The notes beneath the pieces were generated by a model, which was not told the DNA's origin, did not search any database, and was given only the letters and a program-made list of their open reading frames with translations. A DNA stretch of 64,000 nt. Source: Strigamia acuminata. Lineage: Eukaryota; Arthropoda; Chilopoda; Geophilomorpha; Linotaeniidae. The stretch's first letter is position 1. Each line of letters starts with the position of its first letter. The stretch lies in assembly GCA_949358305.1 (NCBI GenBank), contig OX442315.1, forward strand, positions 21,230,427 through 21,294,426, written 5' to 3'. Positions 23,546 through 38,945 of this stretch are shown in pieces. The translations under genes were made by a program, and so were the position numbers.

Positions 23546-24345
23546 TATTCACAATCGCGGTTTCTGTGGCAGTGAACTTGAATCTTGTATTAAAAACAAA
23601 AAAAAATGGAAATTATTACTAGAATTACAAACGGTTACAAAGACACGTGCTCCGAACGGAAAACCGTGTTGTCTTGCACCAGTACCGAATGATAACTGAA
23701 ACGTTTTCGCTATCTTACCCAACGGCAAAAATATTGATTTTTATCCGTTTTTTTGTCTGAATACGTTTCATACATTCGTCAAAAAAAAATAAAACGAATC
23801 AATTTTTCAAACTCACCTCCAGAAAAAGCGCGCTAAGCAAGCGACGTGTCGTAGGTCCTGGGGCCTAAAGATGCGGAAGCAGCAAATGTCCTTGAATTGG
23901 AAGAATATCGAAAATGAAATATCGTTTGTCAAAGCGTATTAAGTAGATGATCAAATCAATTGCAACGTGTCCACTGTCCGCACAAACTTCGATAATCTAA
24001 ACACTTAACGAGTATTCTAAACTTAAACTTAACTTTTGACTGTAGTTTGCGGAATTGCCGCTAGAGATTTACCACTCACTCCCTCTTGCATGAGTTTGTT
24101 TATTCAAGTTGCGCTTTACTTTTAGCACAATTATATTTTTTAAATAAATCAAAGCAAATAAAAAAATCTCTAGACATAAGAAATTAAAATATTTCTCTAA
24201 CGAAATATTTTTAATTCAATACCATAATGCTTGGCACTACGAATTAAAATGGCGACGGCCGTGGATCAGCTTGTCAAAGAGACACGTACCGACAGTTCAA
24301 AGACTAAGAACGTAATGAATTAGCTGTAAAAAGTTCACAGAAACA
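23546..24345. promoter_or_regulatory. Divergent promoter interval, RRM-Tudor copy B / CCDC186
   Basis: About 800 bp between start codons. It includes a possible alternative untranslated leader exon for copy B ending at the donor GGAG|GTGAGT (23817, minus strand), which lacks an in-frame ATG. It also holds the CCDC186 leader with its upstream ORF. No other gene is seen. Confidence 0.45.
24249..24323 (+). CDS. Upstream ORF in CCDC186 leader
   Basis: ATG at 24249 in a strong context (AAAATGG) opens a 24-codon reading frame (MATAVDQLVKETRTDSSK...) that stops at 24321-24323, 22 nt before the main ATG at 24346. If the leader is unspliced here, it would reduce or condition translation of CCDC186. 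Whether it is translated cannot be told from sequence. Confidence 0.45.
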   Translation: MATAVDQLVKETRTDSSKTKNVMN

Positions 24346-28029
<3,684 letters not shown>

Positions 28030-28718
28030 TAAATTCCCGGAGTAGAGCAGTTTGCATTTTTATTTTTATATTTAAGATGCCTATTTAGTGTTATTCAAGG
28101 TAAATGAATGGACTAAATTAGATTCAATTCAAGGTTTGACTGTCAAATGAAATACATAAATTTTTACGTTCATTTTTCTTTTTGTTTTTAAGATTATTTT
28201 TATTTTTTAAAAACAATGGAGTTTTCATTGACGAATTTTATTTAGAAATGATTGAAATGATTTGAGCTCTTAGTTTACTTTGATTATTTAGTTGGAAACG
28301 TAGCTTCAAATATCGGTAATAGCTATTTTACTTTGTAATCGCAATTGATGATATAACCAGTTACGGTAGTCTCAATATCGTATCTCATTAAGGGATAACG
28401 TTTCTCTTAAATCTCTTCTGCCTCTCCCTCCTTAACACGATTGAGGTTTGGCTTTGTACATAAACTAATGTTTGTCAGTGTACATATTTTAATTTGCACG
28501 AAAAAGTGAATTTTTTTTTTGTTTTTTTGTTTTTGCAAATGATTGGTGCAAAAGAAATATTTTTCTTATGTTGATTTGAGACTTCTATTTGAAGTTGTAA
28601 ACCAAATTAATCTTTATTTTAAAGATAAATCAATCCAGTGTGTGTAAATTAACAATAAGTGAATGTAATTTATAGTAAATTGTGCTGCAAGCAAATTAAA
28701 TAACTTATTTTCATTATC
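28030..28718. other. Convergent spacer CCDC186 / hyaluronidase copy 1
   Basis: CCDC186 3' UTR with long T runs, and the hyaluronidase 3' flank. No gene seen. Confidence 0.5.
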
Positions 28719-30181
28719 TCACTTATAGAACTGAATAATTTTTTCCGCCCATAAACCTGCATCCAAACTATCGGGAAATGGCAGCGGTTCCGTACTATTT
28801 TTTAACACTGCGCGAATTTTATTGAGAGTAGGGCCCAAAGTTGTATTAAAATAAGCGCTAAACTCTTCACATTTCTCTTTCGAAGAGACAGTGGATGAAG
28901 ATCCCCACAATACCACTCCTGAAAACCTCAATGCACCTGCTTGGCCTATGGTAATTAACAAATTCTCCTGCATTATTGAAATGATAACGAAACGATCAAT
29001 GTATAAACTAACATTTCACCGCCAACATGAAATTACCTCGCTCAGAAAATTCGTCTCGTGTTGGTAATGCACTATTGCGTATGGGAATATCGGAAGTTTC
29101 TGTCCAACTCGGTTTGCTTCGTTCAGTTTGCCGTATATGTGCACTGCGTTTTCCGTGATATTTTTCGTACTAATGTAAATACTAGGATACAGTGTTGTAC
29201 TGGAGTGGTATAACCACGATAACCTACAAAGAGCGAATTTATTGCGTGTTTATGTCGAAAAATAGCACGTAATACGTACTTATCGTTATATTGTTGGATG
29301 GCGTGCGAACAATACTTTTGCAGCGGGTCGTGATTGTAACAGTCTGGAAATCCATAATATCCCCACTTTCCTTGCGGTCTAAGAGTTTTGCTTATATTTA
29401 TTGTGGATTCCATATAAAGTCTGGGTTGAATTTAAAACAAAAAATTATAAGGTTTTAGTTTTCGTTTTTATTTATTTTTAGAAATTGTAATCACCTTGCT
29501 GCTATTTCAAATTCACATTCCGCTTTAGCTTCGATTTCGATGGTGGTATTTGATAACAGGTGTCCTTTTTTGACTACATTTCTGGATTCTTCTCTGTATT
29601 TATTCATTTCGCCCCAGTTAGTTTGCCACTTTGGTCTCCATCCTTCCCAATCGAGTACAGCAAATCCTGATAGTATTTAAATATGAATCCATAGTTGTTT
29701 ATTAGGTACAATGATTATTTTGCTCTGTAATTTAAATTTTTCAACCTTCAAATTCTAGATCTGGTATTGTGTTGGCCACGTCTTGCTTAACTTGGCCTTC
29801 ATGGTCAGATAGTTGTCCTAGCTATAAGTCAATGCATTTAATACAATTTTCTCTTTTCTTTTTTAAAAAAATATTATATATTTAAAATATTACAAAGACC
29901 TGTGGAATTCCTCCATTCAGATGTTCTCCGGAATGCGTAATAGACGGAAACTTTCCAATTTGATAAAATATTGTCATATTTTCGCCATTAAATGAGTCGT
30001 TTTCATTATGGATGATGTTGTACTTGGTTAAGTCAAAAGTGATGTTGTACTTGAAGCATGTGTGGATTGGAACATTCCAAACGACCACGAAGTCATGTTG
30101 GGGCTCGGTGTGTGCCAAACATGTATTTAAACGACTTAAAGATAAATAGAATATCCACACAAAAAATTCACGGAAAAACAT
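28719..30181 (-). CDS. Hyaluronidase (GH56), tandem copy 1
   Basis: Six exons: 30181-29900, 29821-29746, 29666-29495, 29420-29280, 29223-29037, 28967-28719. They give 368 residues, normal for arthropod hyaluronidases without the vertebrate EGF-like tail. The N-terminus (FFVWIFYLSLSRLNTCLAH) is a signal peptide, so the enzyme is secreted. It cleaves beta-1,4 bonds of hyaluronan or chondroitin. Family marks: FVVVWNVPIHTCFKY near residue 32, GEHLNGGIPQ, and the active-site block FAVLDWEGWRPKW with the acidic pair D-x-E. GKWGYYGFPDCYNHD and ITIGQAGALRFSGVVLWG (barrel strands) follow. Several N-glycosylation sites are visible. Sequence does not tell whether it serves digestion, tissue remodelling or a glandular secretion. 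All exon boundaries match copy 2. Confidence 0.93.
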
Positions 30182-30782
30182 TGTGAAAATATGGAAGATG
30201 GCGTGCGATTACTACAGTAAGAGTTTGGTACCGATCAAAACTGAACTTTAACCAATCGTTTAAAGTTGTGCATCGTAAGATAATATTTCGAGGAACGGTT
30301 TGGTAGAACGATTAATGAACATGTGTTTTGCGACAGGTATTTGCTAGTTGTAAACAACTGACACCGGTTTTTGTTAGTGTAAATAAGTTGGCGTGACATG
30401 CCAAAGGCTTCCAAGATAATTTCACTATTGCGATTGGGATTGTACTCATCTCAGAGGGATGACTGATGCGTGACGTTTAGATCCAAATTAGGGTCATCGT
30501 CGAGATTAAATGTAATATTTATTTAGGGAAATATATTTTTTGTTGGTGTAATTTTGGCGATTTGCTTCTATTGGTGACTTCACTGCACTGCGCGCACTAA
30601 AATGGTAGTTTTCACCGCATTATCCTCAAGTATCTAAATTTTATAAGAAAAAATATGTTTTATACACCACAACACAATTTAACTAAGTTGTAAGCAATCG
30701 ATACTATGTGCTTTATTGAAAATATTTATTGATTTACAGATTTTTGTTTTATCTGCATGTTAAATATGGGTAAACAGGAAAT
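30182..30782. other. Spacer hyaluronidase copy 1 / PEBP copy 1
   Basis: Hyaluronidase promoter and PEBP 3' flank. Nothing recognisable. The equivalent spacer between the second copies is 2.7 kb and holds the RRM-only gene, so the two spacers are not colinear. Confidence 0.45.
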
Positions 30783-31632
30783 TTAATTTCTCAGGTTTTT
30801 GTACAATGTGGGCACATAATCATCCCATTCAGCTTGGTAGAAATTCCCAGCAATAGGATCTCCCAAATTATACTTTTTAGCAAATTCCTTTATATTAAAG
30901 TTGCTTCGTTTCTCAAGAGAGTTAGTCTGCAGTTTTGGTTCGTCGGATGTAATTTTTTCACGTTGCTTGTAAACCAAATAAACATAGCGATGCAAACCTA
31001 CCGTGTTAACACAACTATTAGCCTCTTACATAAGAATTTATGAATTATATTATAAATTACCTGTTCCTTGTGGTGGTCCTGAGCCAATGTAGTTAGACAA
31101 AACATCGCCTTTATTCACGTCATTATCAGGGATGTTGATGATTAACCAATGATTATAATCGCGATATTTCGGTTCTTTACGAGATGGCACATCGAGATCT
31201 AATTTTAAAATATTTAAATTAATAATCCCTTTTCCATATTTGTACAAAATTTATCTTTTTCGAACTCACCCGTCATGTAAAGTGTGTAAAACGCTCCGCT
31301 TTCTGCAGCGTAGGAAATATGGGTGGGTTTACTCTGCACCTTAACGAAAATAATGCAACACTTTGTCACTTTTTAAAACATTGAAGCACTTACTTGAGTA
31401 GGGGTCAAGATATTTCCCATTTTTAACTCGTTGCTTCCATATTTGACCTTAAAAATTGCAATATTTCGATTAATGTAAATCTAGCTATAATTATCGGCAC
31501 TCTCACCTCGAGAATTCCTTGAGGAACTGCGTCAATCAGATCGGGAACAACACCATGTTCTTCCATGGTCTTGACGGTACTTGACAATCGTGAAAACACA
31601 AAACGACAACTGAGAGCTAAAGTAGAAAACAT
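30783..31632 (-). CDS. Phosphatidylethanolamine-binding protein (PEBP), tandem copy 1
   Basis: Five exons: 31632-31507, 31447-31394, 31339-31270, 31198-31061, 30997-30783. They give 200 residues. PEBP family proteins bind phospholipid headgroups in a pocket and can inhibit kinases (RKIP) or proteases. Conserved elements: [48 protein letters not shown], and [12 protein letters not shown] at the end. The family signature D-P-D-x-P is altered to DLDVPSR, losing the first proline. There are about 22 residues before the usual MEEHG start, rich in Arg, Ser and aliphatics, which could be a targeting peptide; an internal ATG gives the standard cytosolic form. It pairs with hyaluronidase copy 1. Confidence 0.95.
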
Positions 31633-32599
31633 AACTATGAAAAAAACTTACGATTGGCGCCAATGAACACACTAATAGACAGAAGCAGATTGAACGACGA
31701 ACAAAAATTCTTGCCCGTTTTATATAACCACAGGTCTAATGTTAGGTAGACTTGTTTATTTTTAGTTTTAGCACTTTTAGCAGGTGCCACAAATTTTAAT
31801 ACAGGTTTTGACGTTTTGATTGGTTTTTCTTTTAATTTATTTTCGCTTTCCAGTTTTGCAGGTGTTTATTGCACTTGGGTTTTCAAAGTTCAATGACTAG
31901 TGCGCACTAACCAAAACTATATGAATAAGTTAAAACAGATTAAGATTGACCATCCTTATAATTTAACTGCCATCATTTAGTGTTATGGTAGTTTTGCAGA
32001 ATCAAGAACTTACATCGTGTCGTGCTGTGTGATTAGGGTTCGGATTTCGGATCTCTCTTCTATGTGACACTACAACTGTTGCCAAGTGCAAGTGAAAAAG
32101 GCAGTTGTGGTTTAACTAAATGTGAAGACAAGACTGAAATGTCGGAACCAGAAGTGCATTCTTCCTTAATTTTTACGATTAAGACAACCGACCTTGGAAT
32201 AAATTTAATTAAAGCAGGAAGTTCGAATTAGAATACTCTTTTGGTACGGGGGCACCAGCTGCACGTGTCTCAACACTAGCCAAGTGATGGAGAGGCCACA
32301 TTTACAAATCTGTTTGATTGCCGTATATCTTACATTCTTTAATTTTTTTTATTAATTTTTTTTGTTGGTTTTATTTACAAAAGTTGTATTTTATGAAAAT
32401 TAACTTGAGTGGGGAGGGGTAAATTATAAATTTGGCCCCCAGTTGCAAGATTTTTTGCTAATTTATATATCTTTTTTGGTTATTTAATCAGTGTAATGAA
32501 TACAAATTAATAGAGTAAATAACAATTTTACTTTTTCGAAAACTTACATAATATTAGCTGAATATGAAGTTGTATTCGAATACAACACCAGGGTGGTGT

Positions 32600-32603
<4 letters not shown>

Positions 32604-32657
<54 letters not shown>

Positions 32658-32672
32658 GTATATATATATACA
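32604..32672. repeat. TA-dinucleotide microsatellite
   Basis: About 70 bp of almost pure TA with two or three TG interruptions, between PEBP copy 1 and hyaluronidase copy 2. The open frames across it are artefacts of the repeat. Confidence 0.95.
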
Positions 32673-32700
32673 ACACCATGGTCTTATTTTTGGGGGAAGA

Positions 32701-32833
32701 CAGTAGTAGAGCATCGATTATTGGAATACCGGTTATCCAAACGGTTATGCAATTATGCAAAAAAGTCGATTTTATGAACTGTTGAACACATATGTCTCCC
32801 AATTACCTAGTTCGGATAATCGGTGCTCTACTG
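32701..32833. mobile_element. Pogo/Tigger-type MITE near hyaluronidase copy 2
   Basis: The left end CAGTAGTAGAGCATCGATTA and the reverse complement of the right end (CAGTAGAGCACCGATTATCC) are near-identical inverted repeats. They start with the CAGTAGA..CCGATTATCCGAA pattern typical of pogo/Tigger elements. TA follows on the right (32834-32835). The left flank is no longer TA. The 133-bp element is non-coding. Confidence 0.7.
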
Positions 32834-32851
32834 TAACTTATTTTCATTATC

Positions 32852-34573
32852 TTACTTATAAAACTGATTAATTTGTTCTGCCCATGATTTTGCATCTAAA
32901 CTATCGGGAAATTGCAGTGTTTCTGTACTGGTTTTTAACACCGAACGAATTTTATTGAGGGTTGGGCCTAAAGTTGTTTTAAAATAAACGCTAAAGTCTT
33001 CACATTTCCATTTTGAAGCAAAAGCGTCTGAAGCTCCCCATAATACCACTCCAGGAAGTCTTAATGCTCCTACTTGGCCTATGGTAATTATCAAATCCTC
33101 CTGCATTATTGAAATGATAACGAAATTCTCAATGAATAAACTAAACTTAAACTGTCAGTACGAACATGAATTTACCGCTTTCACAAAATTTGTCCTTTCT
33201 TGGTAATGCACTATTGAATATGGGAATATCGGCATTTTCGGTCCAACTCGTTTTGCTTCATTCAATAAGCCGTATATGCGCACTGCATTATCCGTAACAT
33301 TTTTCTCACTAATGTAAATACTAGGGTACAGTACTGAACTAGAGTTGAATAACCACGATAACCTACAAAGAGTGAGTTTACCGCGTGTTTAAGTCGAAAA
33401 AATGACTTAAATACGTACTTATCATTATATTGTTGGGTATTATTCGAACAATACTTTTGTAGTAGTTCGTAATTATAGCAGTCTGGAAATAAATAATATC
33501 CCCATTTCCCATGCGGTCTAAGAGTTCGGCTTATATTTATTGTGGATTCCATATAACTCCTGGATTGAATTTAAAAACAAAATACTAGATTACAAGGTTT
33601 TAGTTTAATTTATAATTTTTTTTTTTTAGAAACTGAATATTACCTTGCTGCTAATTCAAACTCACGTTCCGCTTCAGCTTCAATTTTGACAGTTTTTGTT
33701 AAATCCCGATGTGTGTTTTTTACTAAATTTCTTGATTCTTCTCTGTATATGTTCATTTTGCCCCAGTTAGTACGCCAGTTCGGTCTCCAATCTTCCCAAT
33801 CGAGCACACCGAATCCTGATTAAATTTTATAAGTACTGTAATCCATGATAATTTCACTTTGGAATTTAAAATTTTCAACCTTCAAACTTAAGATCTGGTA
33901 TTGTTTTGGCAATATCTTCCTTAACTTGGGCTTCGTGATCAGAAAGATTTCCTAGCTATTGGTCAATAAATTCAATAACATTCCCTTTTTTTAAAAAAAA
34001 ATAATTATATAAAGTGTATTCTGTGTACTGTGTGTGGTTCGGACATAGTGACATGTGGACAGGTTTGTTGGGAACCAACCGATACTCAGCAATGTTTTTG
34101 TATTTAATATACCGTATATCAATATTGGGGGGGGGTGGTTAGTTTTGTTACGTAATTTTCTAGGGGGGGGGGGGTTTGTGGTTTTGTTACAATCCTGTTA
34201 CTGGGGGAGGGGGTCTAATTAGTGTTACGTAATTTATGGACGGCATTTATGTTCAGGTTCCTACAAGAGTAAATTATATTTAAAATATCCCAAAGACCTG
34301 TGGAATTCCTCCATTCAGATGTTCTCCGGAATGCGTAATGGACGGATACTTCCCAATTGTGTAAAATATTGTCATTTTTTCTCCCTTAAATTTCCCGTTT
34401 TCATTATGGATGATGTTGAACTTGGATAAGTCAAAAGTGATGTTGTACTTAAAGCATGAGTCAGATGGAACATTCCAAACAACCACGAAGTCATGTTGGG
34501 GCTCACTGTCTGCCCAACCTGTACTTAAACGACTTAAATAGAATATCCACAAAAATAATCGACGGAAAGACAT
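32852..34573 (-). CDS. Hyaluronidase (GH56), tandem copy 2
   Basis: Six exons: 34573-34298, 33955-33880, 33815-33644, 33559-33419, 33362-33176, 33100-32852. They give 366 residues, with the same internal exon sizes as copy 1 (76, 172, 141, 187, 249). A signal peptide is followed by FVVVWNVPSDSCFKY. The catalytic block is FGVLDWEDWRPNW, with both acidic residues kept. The start was set at MSFRRLF to match copy 1, although the frame is open to an ATG at 34633. The first intron is longer than in copy 1 (342 bp against 78 bp) because it carries the dispersed repeat at 34120-34255. Both copies look intact, so this is a functional duplication and not a relic. Confidence 0.93.
34120..34255. repeat. 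Dispersed repeat copy in hyaluronidase copy 2 intron
   Basis: This is the inverse of the repeat at 8270-8400. It ends in GTTACGTAATTTATGGACGG and has internal GTTTTGTTACGTAATT with long G runs. It explains the expanded first intron. Confidence 0.6.
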
Positions 34574-36443
34574 TGTGAAAATATATGAAAAGTGGCGTGC
34601 CAAAGTTTCTTCCAAGAGTTTGGTAGCGATCAAAACTAATTGTTTAAAGTTGCGTAAGATTTTATATTTTCATATTTACTTTGTATTAAAATTTATAATT
34701 GATATTACCGTACGTTACCTGTTCTATTGTTTCAGCATTTTAAACATGATATTTTTATTAAGCTTATGTTGTACTGCAGGGATCGATAAATACCGGATGC
34801 CGTGGCCCCTAAAAATGTACAGAGTATACCTGGCGCCTATAAATTTATATCTGGCGCCTATAAATTTATACCTGGTGCCTATAAATTTATACCTGGCGCC
34901 TGAATTTCTTAACTCGTATTTGTAAAATGAATACGCTGGCTCCTCAGGAAAAGGGGCTGGCTCCTGAATTATTATTATTATTATAAATTTTATTTCCTTT
35001 CAAGTACAAGGTCCAAGGCCTTTGGCGTGAAGGATTGCCAATAGTACTTGTACATTACGAGTTTATACAAAAGATCAAATGATATAATAATACAATGCTG
35101 AGGCTATTCTTACGTACCGTACGTACGTATGGCTACGTACGTATGGCTCTGTGACGTAAATAGTGGAAAACTACCGGATTGGCTGCGCTATATTTTAATT
35201 TAGTGTTCTAAACGATACACTAAACATTTTTCCCTTACGATATGGCACTAAAATAGTGTAAGGGAAAAATAGTGTAAGGGAAAAATGCGTTTATACGGAA
35301 AATGCAGGAAAGCCCATTCTCCGCTATAATACAAACTTAATCTCGTATTAACAAATCATATCAGAATGTCGAAAAAATAAATAGATATGGAAATACAACA
35401 ACCAACAAATAAGACAAAAATTCTCAAAAGTTACAACAAAAATTAAACCAATGAAATTAAAAAACACCAGCCACCGGCCGACAGATCGAGTGGTTAAAGG
35501 AACTCGCTGCACTCAATAGTCCACTGCATAAGGCCTTTGCAGACTCTCGTCCTTCTGTCCCTTGTATAAATTCTACAAATGGCAACAACAGAGGAGATTC
35601 TAAGGAGGCACAAAAGATCACCATATAGCATCAACAGAACGAGGGAACAAGGGGCATCATGCAGGCATAAAACCCTCAATCCGATCTATCTGCAGAATCC
35701 ACTTCTTAATTTTTTTTTTTATATTCTTTTTAGGTCTGTCAACATCTGTTGTATAGTAGGTAATCAATGCATCAGTCTATTCTCTAACTTTTTCCTTTAC
35801 TAAGTTTACTTCTAAAAAATTTTCTGTGTCAGGCTACAGTAAAGTTGATTACAAAATATTGGATACGCAGATCTGCGCGACAATAAAGCATCGAAATACG
35901 ATTATGACCAAAACACAATATTCACGAAGTCCGGGAAAACGAAGCCAGAACAATTACCTACAAAGGCTTCGACATCATTTTCGACATGAATTGCGCCCGA
36001 ATCATAAACAACAAAAATTAAGAAATCGTAAGTAGCAACCGGAATAAGAACGGGAACCCTTTATCCGAATCGAAGGACAGCCGGTCAAACTTGCAACGAT
36101 GGCACGAAAAATTTAAACACCCCCACGAAATTGACTGCATGTGCCACAACCACAACCACTAGCCAGTGACAGAGAAGCCACATTTTCAAATCTGTATGAT
36201 TATATTCATTCATTCTTTTAGTTTATTAAAATTATCTTCAATTACAAAGCCATTATAATATCCTGAAAAACTATTTCAAGGTCCAATTCAAAATGTGCAT
36301 TGTGCATTGCAAGGATGGTTTATATATGTGTAGCCATGTGATTTAGTTTAGTGCCATCTAGTGCCTGAATTCCGCTCAATCATCGTAAATTGAACATAGC
36401 AACGACTTTGAGCTTCGTAATTTGTTTGTGGTAACTGGTAAAC
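34574..36443. other. Spacer with minisatellite and decayed repeats
   Basis: No gene is recognised. 34825-34907 is a minisatellite of about four 22-bp units (TATACCTGGCGCCTATAAATTT). 34965-35100 starts with an ATT-run followed by a TTTCAAGTACAAGGTC stretch, resembling the 3' tail of a non-LTR element (weak). 35120-35155 is built from CGTACGTA words. 35225-35287 contains AGTGTAAGGGAAAAAT twice plus its inverse TTTTTCCCTTAC. ORFs at 35579-35803 and 35826-36035 have no recognisable content. Confidence 0.5.
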
Positions 36444-37025
36444 ATGTCAGCTAAGTATGTCTCGTTATGATGTATTTTTACGGTGCAATTTGGTTAATTT
36501 AATTTGTACTCACGCAACTTATTTTATAGGGACGACCTGTGGAACGACGACGAAGATTTTGAGTAAATTAATCCATTTAATTTATCAATGTTGCAAAACG
36601 TAAAGAATTTTATTTTAATTTAGGCAAGAGCGCTCGCAAATAATGCATCCAACTCTCGTCGTTGAGAAAATACCTTCCACCATAAACAATGTGAAATTTT
36701 GAACTAACAAGTAACAACCACAAGTACAAGAAAAAATTCCATTAATTAAATTTTTCAGGCTGGATTGTACAACTTATTTTCCAAATTTGGGACTGTTATA
36801 AACGCGTATACTCAGCCATCAAAACAGATGCCTAATACTTTAATAGGGTATAATGTGCTCTCCTCTATTGCGAGTTACAACCAAATCATTTTCCGTTATA
36901 GATTTGTAACGTACAATTCGATGGATTCAGCGCAAAAGGCGATTCAAAATATGGATTCAATGCCGCCATTGTTCTTAAAAGTGAAGATAAAACTTCCGAA
37001 AGAGGGACCACCATTTTTACGATAA
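36444..37025 (+). CDS. RRM-only paralog of the RRM-Tudor genes
   Basis: Five exons: 36444-36454, 36530-36562, 36624-36690, 36759-36847, 36902-37025. They give 107 residues. MSAK, then an acidic stretch, QERSQIMHPTL, GLYNLFSKFG, and FVTYNSMDSAQKAIQNMDS are close relatives of the N-terminus of copy A. Exon sizes 11, 67 and 89 and the intron phases are identical to copy A. The frame ends right after the RRM (KEGPPFLR, stop), at the point where copy A splices to its linker, so all Tudor domains are absent. The frame is intact and splice sites are good, so it may make a free RNA-binding (or non-binding) RRM protein. It lies on the opposite strand, between hyaluronidase copy 2 and PEBP copy 2. Confidence 0.82.
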
Positions 37026-37260
37026 CTTATTACATCATTAACAATAAAATCGCTAATTTCACTCAATATCGTTTAATAGCCTCTGTAGTATTTTATTTAG
37101 GTGCGTGCTGTGCTCCGTATGTCAAACACACATACGGTATTTTTTTAAATCACTGTACAAAATCAACTAAAAAATGTTCATTTATTTGCAACTTGAAAAT
37201 AATGAATCTGCACTTAAACGTAAACAAGAACAATTCGAAAAAAAGTGGAAAATATAGAAT

Positions 37261-38120
37261 TTAACCACTCAGCTGCTCGTATAATTTGGGCACGTAATCA
37301 TCCCATTCAGCTTGGTACAAATTACCGGCGATTGGATCACCCAATTTATATTTCTCAGCAAAATTCTTAATCTTGAAATTTCCTCGTTTGTCACCGGAAT
37401 TATTGGGTAGTTTTGATTCAGAGCATGTAATTTTGCCAGGTTGCTTGTAAACCAAAAAAACATAGCGATGCAAACCTACAACGATAAATACAACAATTTT
37501 TAAATAACCTACCAGTATTTATTATAATTTTTATTATTATTACTACCTGTGCCTTTTGGTGGTCCTGACCCAATATAGTCGGACAAAACTTCGCCTTTAG
37601 CTACGTCACTACCTGGGATGTTGACAACAAGCCAGTGATGCCACTCTCGGAATTTAGGCTCTTTTCGCGACGGTGCATCGGGATCTTCAAATAAATTTTA
37701 GTATTAAAGAGTTTGGGAATTCAAAACGTACAAAACTCACCGGTCATGCAAAGTGTGTAAAACGATGCACTTTCTGCATCATATGCAATACTAGTTGGTT
37801 TATTCTTCACCTTGTTTAATTAAATAAAATTGTAAATTTGTCTTTATTAAAATAGAAACACTTACTTGAGTAGGAGTCAAAATATTCCCCATTTTTAACT
37901 CGTGGGTGCCATATTTCACCTTAAAAATTTGTTTCGATTATTTCAAATTACAAAATGTTAATTTAATTTTAAATTTCACCTGAATGACTGCTTTCGGTGC
38001 TTTATCAACCACATCAGGGACAATTCCGTGTTCTTCCATGTTTTTGACTGAACTTGAAAATCGAACAAATACAAATCGGGATCTGTTAGCCAAAAGAGAA
38101 AAACAACGTTGTATCGTCAT
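37261..38120 (-). CDS. Phosphatidylethanolamine-binding protein (PEBP), tandem copy 2
   Basis: Five exons: 38120-37980, 37919-37866, 37810-37741, 37684-37547, 37475-37261. They give 205 residues. The last four exons have the same sizes as in copy 1 (54, 70, 138, 215). The family signature is intact here ([12 protein letters not shown], then H in REWHHW), as is [20 protein letters not shown]. It has an N-terminal extension like copy 1 ([18 protein letters not shown]), possibly a targeting peptide, with MEEHG as the alternative start. It is probably the conserved member, with copy 1 the diverged one. Confidence 0.95.
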
Positions 38121-38945
38121 TATATAAAAAGAAAAACGAATGACATGTTGTGTTCCCGAGGTATTACTTACGACTGCACCGGACCGCGAAGGACAAACCG
38201 TCGGAGAGGCCGAACCCGAGATAAAGCGATGAACGGAAGCGGAGAGTTAAGGAAAAAAAATATTTTTTAAATTAAAAAATATAAATATACTATTACGAAA
38301 ATTGATTTGTTATTAAAATCCGTCGGAATAAATTAATTAGTTATGAAAATATTTCAAGACTAAAAAAGGAGAAAGGTATGTGTATTTTTAGAGCGAGACT
38401 ATTTTTCCTATGACATCACACATGTTTTCGGATGGTCCTCCAAGATGGATACCGACGATCTTTTGGTCGAGGTAAACATTAAATAAAAATGATGTTATAC
38501 TGCAAGTCAGTTGATTTCAACGAATTTCCGTACTGTTAATTTGCATCTCGGGCAGCAAATGTTTAAAAGGTAGGTTAAATGTAAAAAAAATTGGTCGCAA
38601 ATTTCAAGTTTTTCTAGTTTTTGCGAAAACTGCAGTCTATGATTAAGTGAGCAGATGATTCGTTCAGGGTTAAGGTGGAAAACAAGTGCAATGCAAACAA
38701 ACAATGCACTTCGAAAGAAGAAATAATTTCCATAACGCAGTTACGCAATCAAACTAGTTTAAAACGAAATAAAAGCCTTTTGAAAGCGAATTGAAGCCAT
38801 TGCACAAGAATGACTTTGCCCGTTTTATTAGGACAAATTGGACGCTAATTCGTAGAAACGTATTGATTTATATTGGTCTAATTTCAGTGATTAACAATAG
38901 GAATAAAGTCAATGCTGAGAGAACTCAGCGGACGACTTGGTAACA
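38121..38945. other. Spacer, PEBP copy 2 / TRABID divergent
   Basis: Upstream regions of two divergent genes. No coding content recognised. The stretch before 38946 is probably TRABID leader, with an in-frame ATG at 38937 three codons ahead of the preferred start. Confidence 0.4.

Larger units (their letters stand above)
31633..32851. other. Spacer with microsatellite, MITE and a repeat shared with 36.15 kb
   Basis: No gene seen. About 32274-32320 is roughly 85% identical to 36156-36200 (CACTAGCCA..GTGA..GAG), marking another dispersed repeat. A TA-repeat microsatellite and a pogo-like MITE follow and are listed separately. Confidence 0.5.

Noticed and set aside
32564..32802. ORFs of YIYIYI repeats on both strands
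   Set aside because: Translation of the TA microsatellite.
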